A stretch of DNA of 37,075 nucleotides from an uncultured Erysipelotrichaceae bacterium (GCA_900550005.1 URQL01000002.1:1-37075); one strand, 5' to 3'; shown: positions 5,674 to 13,885, counted from the first letter of the stretch. The notes: a model not told the origin generated them from the sequence alone. A program made the numbers and translations.

Positions 5674-7629
5674 ATGTTGAAAGTTAAAGGAATAGGAGTG
5701 AGTTATGATCAACAAGTTATTGTAGAAAAAAATGATTTAGTTTTTCCTGATGGTACAATTACTACTATTATTGGTGAAAGTGGTAGTGGAAAAACTTCAA
5801 TTTTAAGAAAAATAACACTAGTAGAAAAAGATTCTAGCTGTGATCTATTCTATAATAATCAAATAATGGATGAGAAAATAAAAAGAAATGTTCTTTATTA
5901 TGCTAATCAAGAAAATAATTTTATTCAAGATTTAAGTTGTTTAGATCATTTTTATTTAATAGGTAAAATGATAGGTAAAGAGTTTAATGATGAAGATATT
6001 AAGCAAATTTGTAAGCAAGTTAATCTATCTCTTACAAAAAGTACTTATCCTAATCAATTATCTGGAGGAGAAAAACAACGTTTTTCTATTGCTTTAGCTT
6101 TAGCAAAAGATTGTTCTATCTTTGTATTTGATGAAATCACTTCTTCATTAGACGATATACAAGGACAAGAAATTATGAATTTATTAAAATGCTTGGCTAA
6201 ACAAAATAAGACCATCATTTTAACTTCTCATAATGAAGAATTATATAATCAAAGTGATCGTATTTATGCAATTAAAAATAATCAAATTAGACTTGTTAAA
6301 GATGTTGAGATAAAATCAAATATTATTGAAACAAAGCCAAGTGCAACTATTTCATTGTTTACAATGATAAATTTAGCTATTAAAAGATTAAGAAAACAGG
6401 GGATTATTCAAACATGCTTTACAATTGTTTTAGCCTTAATGATTGCTGTGTGTGGAGTGGGAATTTTTTCTGGTAAACAATATAGTACCCAAGAAAAAAA
6501 ACAAGCAGAAATTTTTAAAAAATCACCAGCTTATTTATATTTAAGTGATAGTAACTATTATTTAATGAATACTCCTAGTATTAATCAAGATACATTAGAA
6601 AAATTACAAGGAGTAGAAGGTATTTTAAATATTGATCCAGTATACCGTTTTGAATTTAATCAAAAATATCTTACAAAAGACTTAGAAGAAATTAACAGAC
6701 CAATATTACATTATGAATATACAGGAAAAGGTTCTACACATACAGTTGATCTTGAAAATACGTTATCTACAGCAGTTTATTCTTATAATGACCATAATCA
6801 AATGGATTACTATTGTAAAGAAGTAAATACAGCAAAAGACGGAATTTATATTTCTTATAGTTTTGCGTGGCAATTAGGAATTGAAAAACTCAATCAAATA
6901 GATACTTTAAAAATTCCTATACAAGTACCTATCGCTACTAAAGAAAATAATTATTTGGGAATATCCACAGAAATAATTGAAGAAAAAGAAGTTAGAGGAA
7001 TACTAAGAGTAGATTACACTGAATTTCATGGAAATTATATTTATATGAATGAAACAGAGATGATTCATTTATTAGAAAATGCGACTTCTAATTTTGTATA
7101 TCCTAATCAATATCAAAAATATCAACCTAATCTTTATTATGCCTATTTAGATAATACAATTCCTTTTGAACAAGTAGAAAATGAAATTAAGGATATAGAT
7201 AGTTCCCTTCAATTAAATCATATGATCCAAAGTTTAGGTCAAAATTTAAAGCCTTTAGTACAAAATCAAAATTATATTATGATTTATGTTGTTGGATTGG
7301 TAGCAGTTATTTTAATTGTAAGTTTTATTTATAGTTTCTTTGAATATAAAGAACATCACTATATTTACTTAGTTGTACAAAATATGGGATTGGTAAAAGC
7401 AGAAAGGAATACTTTATTTTTAGGAGAATTGATTGTTAATAGTATTATTTGTATTACATTTAGTAGTATTATTTGTTTAGTATTATTAAAAGTACTTAGT
7501 AATAAAGGTATTTTGTATATTAATAGTTATACATCATCATTAATCTATGTATCCTTGTTTGTATGTTTAATAATGAGTATTTTAGTGGTATTTACTAGTC
7601 ACTGTCTTACTTGGAAAAAACATGTATAG
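5674..7629 (+). CDS. ABC transporter, ATPase fused to MacB/FtsX-like permease (1)
   Basis: 651 residues. An N-terminal ABC ATPase (about 1-215) has Walker A GESGSGKT (34-41), a Q-loop glutamine near 79, signature LSGGEKQR (129-136), Walker B IFVFDE (149-154) and switch His in TSHN. The membrane part has one helix (TCFTIVLALMIAVCGVGIF), an extracytoplasmic domain of about 280 residues, then three helices near the C-terminus: the type VII (MacB/LolC-like) layout. Such proteins work on extracellular peptides by mechanotransmission and serve in bacteriocin immunity or export. I start at ATG 5674, 5 bases after gaaggtga; a GTG at 5665 in frame is unlikely. The next ABC gene begins 15 bases on, so the two probably form a heterodimer. 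Confidence 0.85.
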   Translation: MLKVKGIGVSYDQQVIVEKNDLVFPDGTITTIIGESGSGKTSILRKITLVEKDSSCDLFYNNQIMDEKIKRNVLYYANQENNFIQDLSCLDHFYLIGKMIGKEFNDEDIKQICKQVNLSLTKSTYPNQLSGGEKQRFSIALALAKDCSIFVFDEITSSLDDIQGQEIMNLLKCLAKQNKTIILTSHNEELYNQSDRIYAIKNNQIRLVKDVEIKSNIIETKPSATISLFTMINLAIKRLRKQGIIQTCFTIVLALMIAVCGVGIFSGKQYSTQEKKQAEIFKKSPAYLYLSDSNYYLMNTPSINQDTLEKLQGVEGILNIDPVYRFEFNQKYLTKDLEEINRPILHYEYTGKGSTHTVDLENTLSTAVYSYNDHNQMDYYCKEVNTAKDGIYISYSFAWQLGIEKLNQIDTLKIPIQVPIATKENNYLGISTEIIEEKEVRGILRVDYTEFHGNYIYMNETEMIHLLENATSNFVYPNQYQKYQPNLYYAYLDNTIPFEQVENEIKDIDSSLQLNHMIQSLGQNLKPLVQNQNYIMIYVVGLVAVILIVSFIYSFFEYKEHHYIYLVVQNMGLVKAERNTLFLGELIVNSIICITFSSIICLVLLKVLSNKGILYINSYTSSLIYVSLFVCLIMSILVVFTSHCLTWKKHV

Positions 7630-7644
7630 AAATGAGGAATAATT

Positions 7645-9420
7645 ATGATTAAGTTAGATAATATTCATATTCATTATGATGAAGATTTGATTAAAGATGG
7701 TAACCTTATTATTGAAAATAAAAAAATAACCCTTATTCAAGGTAAAAGTGGAAGTGGAAAAACTTCCCTTTTATATTTAGTAGGTTTACTAGAAACAAAT
7801 AAAGAACTAGATTATGTTTTTGATCAAGTACATTTAGATTTTAATAATGATACTTTACTTGCTGATTTAAGAAGAACACAAATTGGTTATGTTTTTCAAG
7901 ACTGTTTAATTTTAGAAGATTTAACTATTTTTCAACAATTTGCTTATCAACTTCATTTAATAGAAAAAAAGATCGTTAAAAAAGAAATTGGACATATCTT
8001 AGAGCTGGTTAGATTAGATAAGCCATTAGATTTTAAAGTAAAATATTTAAGTGGTGGTCAAAAACAACGATTAGCTATTGCTTTAGCTTTGATAAAACAA
8101 CCAAGATTACTTATATTAGACGAACCAACAAGCTCATTAGATTTAACTAATATAAAAATTATTATGGAAATCTTGCAAGATATTGCAAAAACAACAGATA
8201 CAATGATTTTAATGACATCTCATAATGTGCATGTTCAATCTTATGTAGATGTTATTTATTCAATTGAAAATAAACAATTAATTAGACAGGATAAGTCATC
8301 TATTCAAGAAGATTCAAAAGTACTCATTACTCAAGATAATTCATTAAATACATTTCGTAGATTTTATATAAAGATGCATTTTTTGTTATCTAAAAAAATA
8401 TTTTTAGGATTATTTTCTTTAATTTCTTTACTTGTGGTATTTACTTTTGCTTTTAAACAGGTATCTAAACAGTATTTAGATTATAAATTAGATCAACAAA
8501 TTTATAGCCAAGTTGTACAAGTAGCTTTAGCAAGTAATCAAGCAGATGGAAGTTCGTTTTATTACATTAATCAAGGTAAAATAATTGATTCTAATTTAAT
8601 TGTAGAACTGCAAAATCAAGGCTTTAATCCACAACCTTTTCATGTAGAAGAACAAAATAATCAAGTTATTATTCCTTATTATCAAGATTTTCATCAAGAA
8701 TCGATTTATAAAGAAATAAATCCTCAAGGTATAGCTTATATTGAATCAGATAATTTAGATCACTTTTTAGAAGATGCAATAACTTATCAATGTCAGTCGT
8801 ATCAAATAAAAGCAATTCTAAGTAAAGCAAGAAATGATTTAGTAGATGTACTAAGTGATTATGATAAGATTTATTTACCTAATACTTTACTTAGTCAAGA
8901 ACCAAGTTCAGTTTACATTATAAAAACAGAAGCTAGAAATATTCCTAAGATAAAAAGCATAGTTAAAGACTTTGATAGTTCAATAGGAATTTATGATGAT
9001 TTTGGTTATGTTGATTTATTTGTAGAAGAAACTTCAAAACAAATAAATCAAATGAGTGAATTATTCAGTTATATCTTGTTTATTTTAGCTATTTTATTTA
9101 ATACACTTGTTTATATGAAAATGATGATGAATCGAAAATATGAATTTTGTATTTTAAAAGCAAATGGATTAAGTAATAAGACCTTGATTAAAATGGTAAT
9201 TGAAGAATTATTCATACATTTTCTATGTATTGTTTTATTTTCTTTAATTTGTTTATCATTAATGCAGATTATAAGCAAAATTTGGATTTATCCCTTTGAA
9301 TTCTTAAATAATTGGTTATCTGTTTTGTTGTTTATAGGAATGACAATGCTGATACCTGCATTATTTAGTGTTTTCAACATTATTTTTCATAGTTCTGTTT
9401 ATTTACTTAGAAAAGATTAA
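7645..9420 (+). CDS. ABC transporter, ATPase fused to MacB/FtsX-like permease (2)
   Basis: 591 residues with the same plan as its upstream neighbour. The ATPase has Walker A GKSGSGKT (33-40), GYVFQD Q-loop, signature LSGGQKQR (135-142), Walker B LLILDEPTSSLD and TSHN. A single helix (IFLGLFSLISLLVVFTFAF), an extracytoplasmic domain of about 200 residues and three C-terminal helices follow. All ATPase motifs look functional in both proteins, consistent with a heterodimer having two competent sites. In lactococcin 972-type loci a membrane protein plus an ABC ATPase accompany the toxin; here both functions are fused in each subunit. It ends the operon at a long terminator. Confidence 0.85.
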   Translation: MIKLDNIHIHYDEDLIKDGNLIIENKKITLIQGKSGSGKTSLLYLVGLLETNKELDYVFDQVHLDFNNDTLLADLRRTQIGYVFQDCLILEDLTIFQQFAYQLHLIEKKIVKKEIGHILELVRLDKPLDFKVKYLSGGQKQRLAIALALIKQPRLLILDEPTSSLDLTNIKIIMEILQDIAKTTDTMILMTSHNVHVQSYVDVIYSIENKQLIRQDKSSIQEDSKVLITQDNSLNTFRRFYIKMHFLLSKKIFLGLFSLISLLVVFTFAFKQVSKQYLDYKLDQQIYSQVVQVALASNQADGSSFYYINQGKIIDSNLIVELQNQGFNPQPFHVEEQNNQVIIPYYQDFHQESIYKEINPQGIAYIESDNLDHFLEDAITYQCQSYQIKAILSKARNDLVDVLSDYDKIYLPNTLLSQEPSSVYIIKTEARNIPKIKSIVKDFDSSIGIYDDFGYVDLFVEETSKQINQMSELFSYILFILAILFNTLVYMKMMMNRKYEFCILKANGLSNKTLIKMVIEELFIHFLCIVLFSLICLSLMQIISKIWIYPFEFLNNWLSVLLFIGMTMLIPALFSVFNIIFHSSVYLLRKD

Positions 9421-9472
9421 AAGAGTGTGGTTAGATAAATAATTTCATTTATCTAACTCACACTCTTTATTT
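9419..9472. terminator. Long bidirectional terminator closing the bacteriocin operon
   Basis: AAAGAGTGTG and GTTAGATAAAT pair with ATTTATCTAAC and CACACTCTTT (21 bp with one bulged base, loop aatttc). It is flanked by A and T runs and so can serve both the ABC operon and the convergent fragment at 9467. Confidence 0.88.
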
Positions 9473-9943
9473 TACTTCAATAATTGTATTTTCATTTGTG
9501 TTTACTTCACCTTTTGGTATATCTTCATCATTATTTAGATATTTTGTCCAAATAATTTTTTTACTTCCTAAAGGAATGTAACCACCTAAGTTATCATAAT
9601 GAATATTATTTACATAGTCATATAAATAATATTGCTTACGCACACGATTAGTACTTGTTGATTTTGCTGACCATGTCATGTATTGATCATTCATTCTAAA
9701 TAAATCGAAACTATTTGATTCAATTAATGGAATGAGTTTTTTATTTTGCAAGTCAACTTGATACATAATTGCTTTTTCATTACTTAATGTTTGTAAGTAG
9801 AGATTAGAATTTTGTTTGTACAAGTCATTGATATACATGCTATCCTTGTTTTCTTCTTGTTTTGTTTCATATAATACTTTTCTTTGATTATTTTCTAAGT
9901 TATATTCAATAAGTTGAACAATTAAATCTTTATTATTTAGTTG
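9467..9943 (-). pseudogene. 5'-truncated beta-propeller-like gene fused to cassette 2
   Basis: The minus-strand frame is open from 9943 down to the stop at 9467, about 158 codons. It reads KDLIVQLIEYNLENNQRKVL, then a run ending NENTIIEVK. An internal ATG (9838, MYINDLYK) has no RBS. Repeating strands of the type 'YNLENNQRKVLYE' and 'YQVDLQNKKLIPLIE' suggest TolB/PD40-like propeller blades; this is tentative. The 5' part is missing: the frame abuts the linker of the second peptide cassette near 9930, as if a deletion joined the cassette to the gene's interior. Confidence 0.55.
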
Positions 9944-9952
9944 TTATTATTT

Positions 9953-10018
9953 GAAATGATAAAGGCAAAGGACTAATAATAAATTGTTATGAGCTAATAT
10001 TACTTTTGAAATCACTTC
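9953..10018 (-). promoter_or_regulatory. Hairpin overlapping the peptide gene, copy 2
   Basis: On the minus strand GAAGTGAT (within codons 6-8 of the peptide) can pair with ATCATTTC beyond the stop, with one G-U pair where copy 1 has A-U. The right arm CCTTTATCATTTC and the following A/T linker AAATAATAA(C/T)AA match copy 1. The inner part pairs less well than in copy 1. Confidence 0.5.
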
Positions 10019-10034
10019 TTTTTTCTCTTACCAT
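9987..10034 (-). CDS. 15-residue peptide, copy 2
   Basis: Minus-strand ATG 10034 opens MVREKRSDFKSNISS-stop, 6 bases after the Shine-Dalgarno AAGGAGTGAT. It has the same length as the peptide at 4262-4309 and shares the pattern MVxExRxDFKxNxSS. The DNA is also similar from before the promoter to past the hairpin, so the whole cassette is duplicated in inverted orientation at the two ends of the bacteriocin locus. Substitutions are mostly conservative at the peptide level, which argues for selection on the peptide and against random drift. The gene that should follow is truncated. Confidence 0.7.
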   Translation of the reverse strand: MVREKRSDFKSNISS

Positions 10035-10094
10035 TTTGTCATCACTCCTTTTGATGATTATTACAAAATAATTTGCAACTATTTATTTGATTTT

Positions 10095-10123
10095 ATTGTA
10101 ACCATTTACAATAAAAATAACAA
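10095..10123 (-). promoter_or_regulatory. Promoter of cassette 2
   Basis: Minus strand TTGTTA (10118-10123), 17-base spacer, TACAAT (10095-10100), with the flanks TCAATTTGTT and AAATCA shared with the cassette 1 promoter. From 10124 to 10285 I see only A+T-rich sequence without a gene. Confidence 0.7.
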
Positions 10124-10285
10124 ATTGAGTATCATTAAAATAGCTACATTTACAGCAAAAATAAGATTTTATTCATAACTAAATTATAGTGTATTTATCG
10201 ATATAATTTGTTTTTAGATTATATTTTTTATGTTCATTTCATTGTTTTTTATTTTATTTCTTATTAGTTTATTATCATAAATCAT

Positions 10286-10321
10286 ATAAAAAAGCATGCT
10301 GGAAATGATACGACATGCTTG
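10286..10321 (-). terminator. Intrinsic terminator
   Basis: Minus-strand AAGCATG/CATGCTT stem (15-base loop) followed by TTTTTTAT, serving the gene at 10340-10831. Confidence 0.7.
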
Positions 10322-10339
10322 TTTAGTATAGTAGTATAT

Positions 10340-10831
10340 TTAATAATTAAATTTTTTATAATGTTGATCAATGATGGGTTTAAATTTAAGGTATTCTTCA
10401 TAGTTAAAAAGAGTGAAGAATACTTTTTTATGTAAAGTACGATCAATGAAATCACAGTATTCATACATATAGTGTAAGTGGTAATATTCGTCTAGAAATG
10501 GATGGATAGTTTCAACAATGTCTTCTCTATTTAAAGTACCATTATAGTGGCTTAAAAAATAATTATTAGGATCTAATTGATTAGATTGAACTTGTTGGAG
10601 AAAATCTTCTGGTAATGTTGGTAGATAATAATGATTTTCAATTAACCAAAGCCAAAAATAAACAATATGGTTAGTAGCATAATTCATTATTTTATTTTGA
10701 TCTTCTTTTGTTAGTTTATCTACTGATCTATTGTAACGTTGTAAGTAGAGTTCTAATACGTTATTGTATTGATATTTTGCTTGATCATCTTTGAAAGAAA
10801 CAATTTTTTTCTTTCTTTTAAATAAAAACAT
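10340..10831 (-). CDS. Hypothetical cytosolic protein
   Basis: 163 residues, family not recognised. A basic start (MFLFKRKKKIVSF) is followed by a mostly helical, aromatic-rich body (HIVYFWLWLIENHYYLPTLP, HPFLDEYYHLHYMYEYCDFI). There is no signal peptide; the aromatic stretches are interrupted by charges and do not look like membrane segments. Start ATG 10831 follows the RBS gaggtgat. It is a single-gene unit between its own terminator and the divergent HPr-like gene. Confidence 0.7.
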   Translation of the reverse strand: MFLFKRKKKIVSFKDDQAKYQYNNVLELYLQRYNRSVDKLTKEDQNKIMNYATNHIVYFWLWLIENHYYLPTLPEDFLQQVQSNQLDPNNYFLSHYNGTLNREDIVETIHPFLDEYYHLHYMYEYCDFIDRTLHKKVFFTLFNYEEYLKFKPIIDQHYKKFNY

Positions 10832-10916
10832 GAAATCACCTCTTTACTATTTTAACAGTTTGTCATAATGTGTACAACTTTGATGATTGAATTATCTCAA
10901 GTGTAAGGAGTGGTTT

Positions 10917-10925
10917 TGCTATAAT
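10917..10925 (+). promoter_or_regulatory. Extended -10 promoter of the HPr-like gene
   Basis: TG-C-TATAAT (10917-10925) with no good -35; the RBS agggaggat follows at 10931-10939. Confidence 0.6.
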
Positions 10926-10946
10926 GAAGTAGGGAGGATAAGGAAT

Positions 10947-11237
10947 ATGGCACAAACAATTAAATTAGAAGTTACAGATCCAGTTGGATTATATTTAACA
11001 CCAACAAATACATTAGTTACGATTGCAAATCATTATGATAGTGATATTCATTTATTGTATGATAAGAAATCTGTTAATTTAAAATCCATGATGGCAGTTA
11101 TTTCATTAGGTGTTCCTACAAAGGCAATTCTTTCTATTGAAGCTGATGGAGAAGATGAAAAGCAAGCGATTGATCAAATCAAAAATACAATTACAAGTGA
11201 GGATATCGGTGTGCTTCTTTATGAAAATAATGATTAA
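10947..11237 (+). CDS. HPr-like protein lacking the phosphorylatable His (Crh-like)
   Basis: 96 residues with the HPr fold from end to end: TDPVGLYLTPTNTLV at the active-site loop and DKKSVNLKSMMAVISLG around the regulatory serine. In HPr the loop reads G-I-H15-A-R-P; here it is G-L-Y-L-T-P, so Tyr16 replaces the PEP-phosphorylated His and the Arg is lost. The Ser46 equivalent (Ser47, in LKSMMAV) is intact. That combination is the one in Bacillus Crh (Gln15, Ser46), a CcpA co-repressor that cannot carry PTS phosphate. Regulatory use through HPr kinase is inferred. I use ATG 10947 behind a strong RBS, not the upstream ATG 10887, which precedes the promoter. Confidence 0.82.
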   Translation: MAQTIKLEVTDPVGLYLTPTNTLVTIANHYDSDIHLLYDKKSVNLKSMMAVISLGVPTKAILSIEADGEDEKQAIDQIKNTITSEDIGVLLYENND

Positions 11238-11298
11238 AATTCTATGAAATTAAATCATGAAGTGATATAATAAAGGTACAAAGATAGGAGTGAGGTTT

Positions 11299-11625
11299 AT
11301 GAAATTAATCCTAGCCATTGTCAACTCAGATGACAGTTATGAAGTACAAACAAATTTAAGTAAGAACGGGTATTATCTTACTAAATTAGCTACTACGGGT
11401 GGATTTTTAAAGAAAGGAAATACCACATTCTTAATTGGGACAGAAGATGAATTGGTAGATAAGGCTTTAGAAATAATTAATGATAATTCAAAGCGTAGAG
11501 TAGTAAAAGAACCAATTACTTCATTCAATGATTTTGGTAGTTTCTCAGCTGTACAAATGGTTGATGTACCTGTAGGTGGAGCGACTGTATTTATCTTAGA
11601 AGTTGATAAATTTGAAAAATTTTAA
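11299..11625 (+). CDS. darA: Cyclic-di-AMP-binding PII-like protein DarA/PstA
   Basis: 108 residues, a cytosolic trimeric PII-like signal protein that binds c-di-AMP. MKLILAIVNSDDSYEVQTNL is the first strand and helix; TKLATTGGFLKKGNTTFLIG holds the conserved ligand loop with the Gly-Gly-Phe-Leu-Lys-Lys-Gly motif. The C-terminal strand VPVGGATVFILEVDKFEKF also matches the family. Start ATG 11299 follows aggagtgagg. Its own extended -10 (TGATATAAT, 11263-11271) lies in the short gap after the HPr-like gene. In other Firmicutes darA sits near tmk or holB, which are absent here. Confidence 0.9.
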   Translation: MKLILAIVNSDDSYEVQTNLSKNGYYLTKLATTGGFLKKGNTTFLIGTEDELVDKALEIINDNSKRRVVKEPITSFNDFGSFSAVQMVDVPVGGATVFILEVDKFEKF

Positions 11626-11631
11626 TAATGG

Positions 11632-11663
11632 AAAATATGGATTATAAAGTCCATATTTTTTGT
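11632..11663 (+). terminator. Intrinsic terminator of darA
   Basis: AAATATGGA/TCCATATTT stem (loop ttataaag) with a T-rich tail. Confidence 0.8.
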
Positions 11664-11742
11664 TTTACCATTATTTGAAAAAAATATTAAAATAAAAAAA
11701 GATTAGATATAATAAAGAAAAAAGGGAAAAGGAGGTTTCTTC

Positions 11743-12495
11743 GTGAAAGTATTAGCTAGTGATTTCGATGGAACATTATTCTTCAAAGATGAAACACCTA
11801 CAATTCGTGAAAAGGATATTGAGGCAATAAAAAAATTCCAAGCAGCGGGAAATAAGTTTGGAATTTGTACAGGTCGTCATTTAAGAGGAATTTTAGATGT
11901 TACAAAGAATAAAATTGATTTTGATTTTTATATCTTAAATAGTGGTTGTATAATATTAGATCATGATTGTAACCCTATTTATGAAAGATGGATCGATTAT
12001 AGTGATGCGATTCAAGTATTTGAAAAATACCCAGAAGAATCGATTACAGTAGTAGGTAAAAATCAATACATTTATGCTTACAAAATGAATAGTTTATGGA
12101 AAAGCAATATGATAAAAGAAATTAAATCTTTTGATCAAATTGATGATCAACAAATCATTGGATTTTCTTTACATGTAGATAGTGAACAAAAGGCAAGAAA
12201 AATCACGCATGACATCAATATTATGGATTTACCTATTATAGCTTATCAAAATCGAAGTGATGTGGATTGTATTTATCGAGAATGTTCTAAAGGGACAGGT
12301 ATTGATAAAATTAAAGAATATTATGTTGTTGAAGATCAAGAAATATGTTGTATTGGAGATAGTTATAATGATATTCCAATGTTAGAAGCATCACCAAATA
12401 GTTTTTCATTTAATAATAGTCCAGAAGAATTAAAGAAAATTGTACCTTATATAGTAGATTCACTTTGTGAATGTATAGAACAAATTATGAAATAA
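11743..12495 (+). CDS. HAD-superfamily (IIB/Cof-type) hydrolase
   Basis: 250 residues. Motif I DFDGTLF (8-14) carries the Asp nucleophile and the general acid Asp. Motif II is likely the Thr in ICTGRH; motif III Lys is in ECSKGTGIDKI; motif IV is GDSYNDIPML near 205, giving the metal-binding Asp pair. The insert between motifs II and III is the IIB cap domain. These cytosolic enzymes dephosphorylate sugar phosphates, FMN or similar small molecules; the substrate cannot be told from sequence. The start is GTG 11743, 8 bases after aaaggagg, under a TATAAT at 11708-11713. It is a single-gene unit. Confidence 0.88.
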   Translation: MKVLASDFDGTLFFKDETPTIREKDIEAIKKFQAAGNKFGICTGRHLRGILDVTKNKIDFDFYILNSGCIILDHDCNPIYERWIDYSDAIQVFEKYPEESITVVGKNQYIYAYKMNSLWKSNMIKEIKSFDQIDDQQIIGFSLHVDSEQKARKITHDINIMDLPIIAYQNRSDVDCIYRECSKGTGIDKIKEYYVVEDQEICCIGDSYNDIPMLEASPNSFSFNNSPEELKKIVPYIVDSLCECIEQIMK

Positions 12496-12496
12496 T

Positions 12497-12527
12497 GAAG
12501 ATGTAACCTTGTGTTATGTCTTTTTAT
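12497..12527 (+). terminator. Intrinsic terminator
   Basis: AAGATGTAAC/GTTATGTCTT hairpin with two G-U pairs (loop cttgt) and a TTTTT tail directly after the HAD gene. Confidence 0.65.
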
Positions 12528-12580
12528 TTATTGTCATTTTAAATAAAGTATATCGTAATACAATTTAGGAGATGAAAACG

Positions 12581-12772
12581 ATGTTTCTTGGTAGAACAGA
12601 AGAATTAAGGGCTTTGAATAAGCAATATTTATCAGATAAAATTGAATTCGCAGTTATCGACGGACATAAAAGAATGGGCAAAACATTTTGATTACGAGAA
12701 TATACTAAGGATAAAGAGGCTTTAGTGATTATTGCGAGGAACAAGCATAATCAAATTCAAACATTCATTTAG
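12581..12772 (+). pseudogene. Fossil of an archaeal-type (PF01637-like) ATPase gene
   Basis: ATG 12581 with the RBS taggaga reads MFLGRTEELRALNKQYLSDK then FAVIDGHKRMGKTF before TGA at 12689. The same frame continues LREYTKDKEALVIIAR to a TAG at 12770. The start matches the family's 'FxGREEEL..L....' opening, and GHKRMGKT is the Walker A. Only about 60 of some 450 codons remain, with an internal stop, so it is dead. Confidence 0.72.
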
Positions 12773-12792
12773 AGACTTTTGAAGGTATAGTA

Positions 12793-12831
12793 AAAAAGAA
12801 TAATGACTTAGTTAACATTATTCTTTTTTCT
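12793..12831. terminator. Bidirectional terminator
   Basis: AAAAAAGAATAATG/CATTATTCTTTTTT around acttagttaa, immediately after the amidase stop on the minus strand. Confidence 0.85.
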
Positions 12832-12833
12832 TG

Positions 12834-13715
12834 TTATTTAATTTTATTTAGTGGACCATAATGTTCAGGACGACGATCTCTAAAAACACCCCAACTAATA
12901 CGCATATCACGAATTTCATCTAAATCAAAAGTATGAATTAGAATTTCTTCTTGATCACGTGATGCTTGTTCAACAATGGCACCTGTTTGATCAGTGATAA
13001 AAGAGGAACCATAGAATGTCAAAGATGAGGATTGATGGTTATTTTCATCACTTGGTTTTACTGTTTCTAAACCAATTCGATTACTAGCCATTAAAGGCAT
13101 AATATTACTTGCAGCATGTCCTTGCATAGCTCTTTGCCAATGAGGCATACTATCACATTCTAAAACCGGTTCAGATCCAATTGCAGTTGGATAGAGTAAC
13201 ATTTCAGCACCAAGTAAAGCCATAGCACGCGCTGATTCCGGGAACCATTGATCCCAACAAATGCCTACTCCAATACAGCCATATTTAGTAGGCCAAACTT
13301 TAAACCCTGTATCTCCTGGTGTAAAGTAAAATTTTTCTTGGTAAAAATGATCATCAGGAATATGGGTTTTACGATAAATTCCTTGCACTTCACCTTCATT
13401 ATTAATTAATGCTACCGTATTAAAAAAAGCATTTCCATCACGTTCATAAAAACTAATAGGTAAAACAATATCTAATTCTTTAGCGATTGGTTTAAAACGT
13501 TTTATGGCTTTATTTTCTTCTAAAGTTGTTGCTAAATTATAAAAATCATAATTTTTTTCTTGGCAAAAATAAGGTGTTTCAAATAATTCAGGTAAAAGAA
13601 TAATTTGAGCACCTTTGCTCGCTGCCTTTCTTACTAATTTTTCAGCTTTGTCTAATGTATCCTGTTTATTCCATGACATAGACATTTGAATACTTCCTAA
13701 TGTAACTTTTTTCAT
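12834..13715 (-). CDS. aguB: N-carbamoylputrescine amidase
   Basis: 293 residues, the usual length for this nitrilase-superfamily enzyme, which hydrolyses N-carbamoylputrescine to putrescine, CO2 and ammonia. The Glu-Lys-Cys triad is visible: Glu43 in LPELFETPYF, Lys116 in YRKTHIPDD and Cys153 in GICWDQWFPE. The close match to plant and bacterial AguB (HIPDDHFYQEKFYFTPGDTG, WFPESARAMALLGAE) makes this better than a generic nitrilase. No agmatine deiminase (aguA) is adjacent, so the pathway partner must be elsewhere or absent. Start ATG 13715 follows aaaggaggtcc. It is a single-gene unit between terminators. Confidence 0.88.
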   Translation of the reverse strand: MKKVTLGSIQMSMSWNKQDTLDKAEKLVRKAASKGAQIILLPELFETPYFCQEKNYDFYNLATTLEENKAIKRFKPIAKELDIVLPISFYERDGNAFFNTVALINNEGEVQGIYRKTHIPDDHFYQEKFYFTPGDTGFKVWPTKYGCIGVGICWDQWFPESARAMALLGAEMLLYPTAIGSEPVLECDSMPHWQRAMQGHAASNIMPLMASNRIGLETVKPSDENNHQSSSLTFYGSSFITDQTGAIVEQASRDQEEILIHTFDLDEIRDMRISWGVFRDRRPEHYGPLNKIK

Positions 13716-13844
13716 ATGGACCTCCTTTTTAGATAGTTTTATTATAAGGTATTTTTACTTTTTTTCAATTAGATTTGTATTTGCAAAACTTAATTTATAA
13801 GTGTATTAATAATTAAAACGATAAAATATGGGTATATTTAAAAA

Positions 13845-13881
13845 AAGATAAAAAGGATTAAGCTGAGTCGCTTAATCCTTT
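13845..13881 (-). terminator. Terminator of the first GH1 gene
   Basis: Minus-strand AAAGGATTAAG/CTTAATCCTTT perfect 11-bp stem followed by TTTAT and more T-rich sequence. Confidence 0.85.
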
Positions 13882-13885
13882 CAAT

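Noticed and set aside
10282..10464. 60-codon minus-strand frame
   Set aside because: Overlaps the 10340-10831 gene and its terminator in another frame; no RBS.
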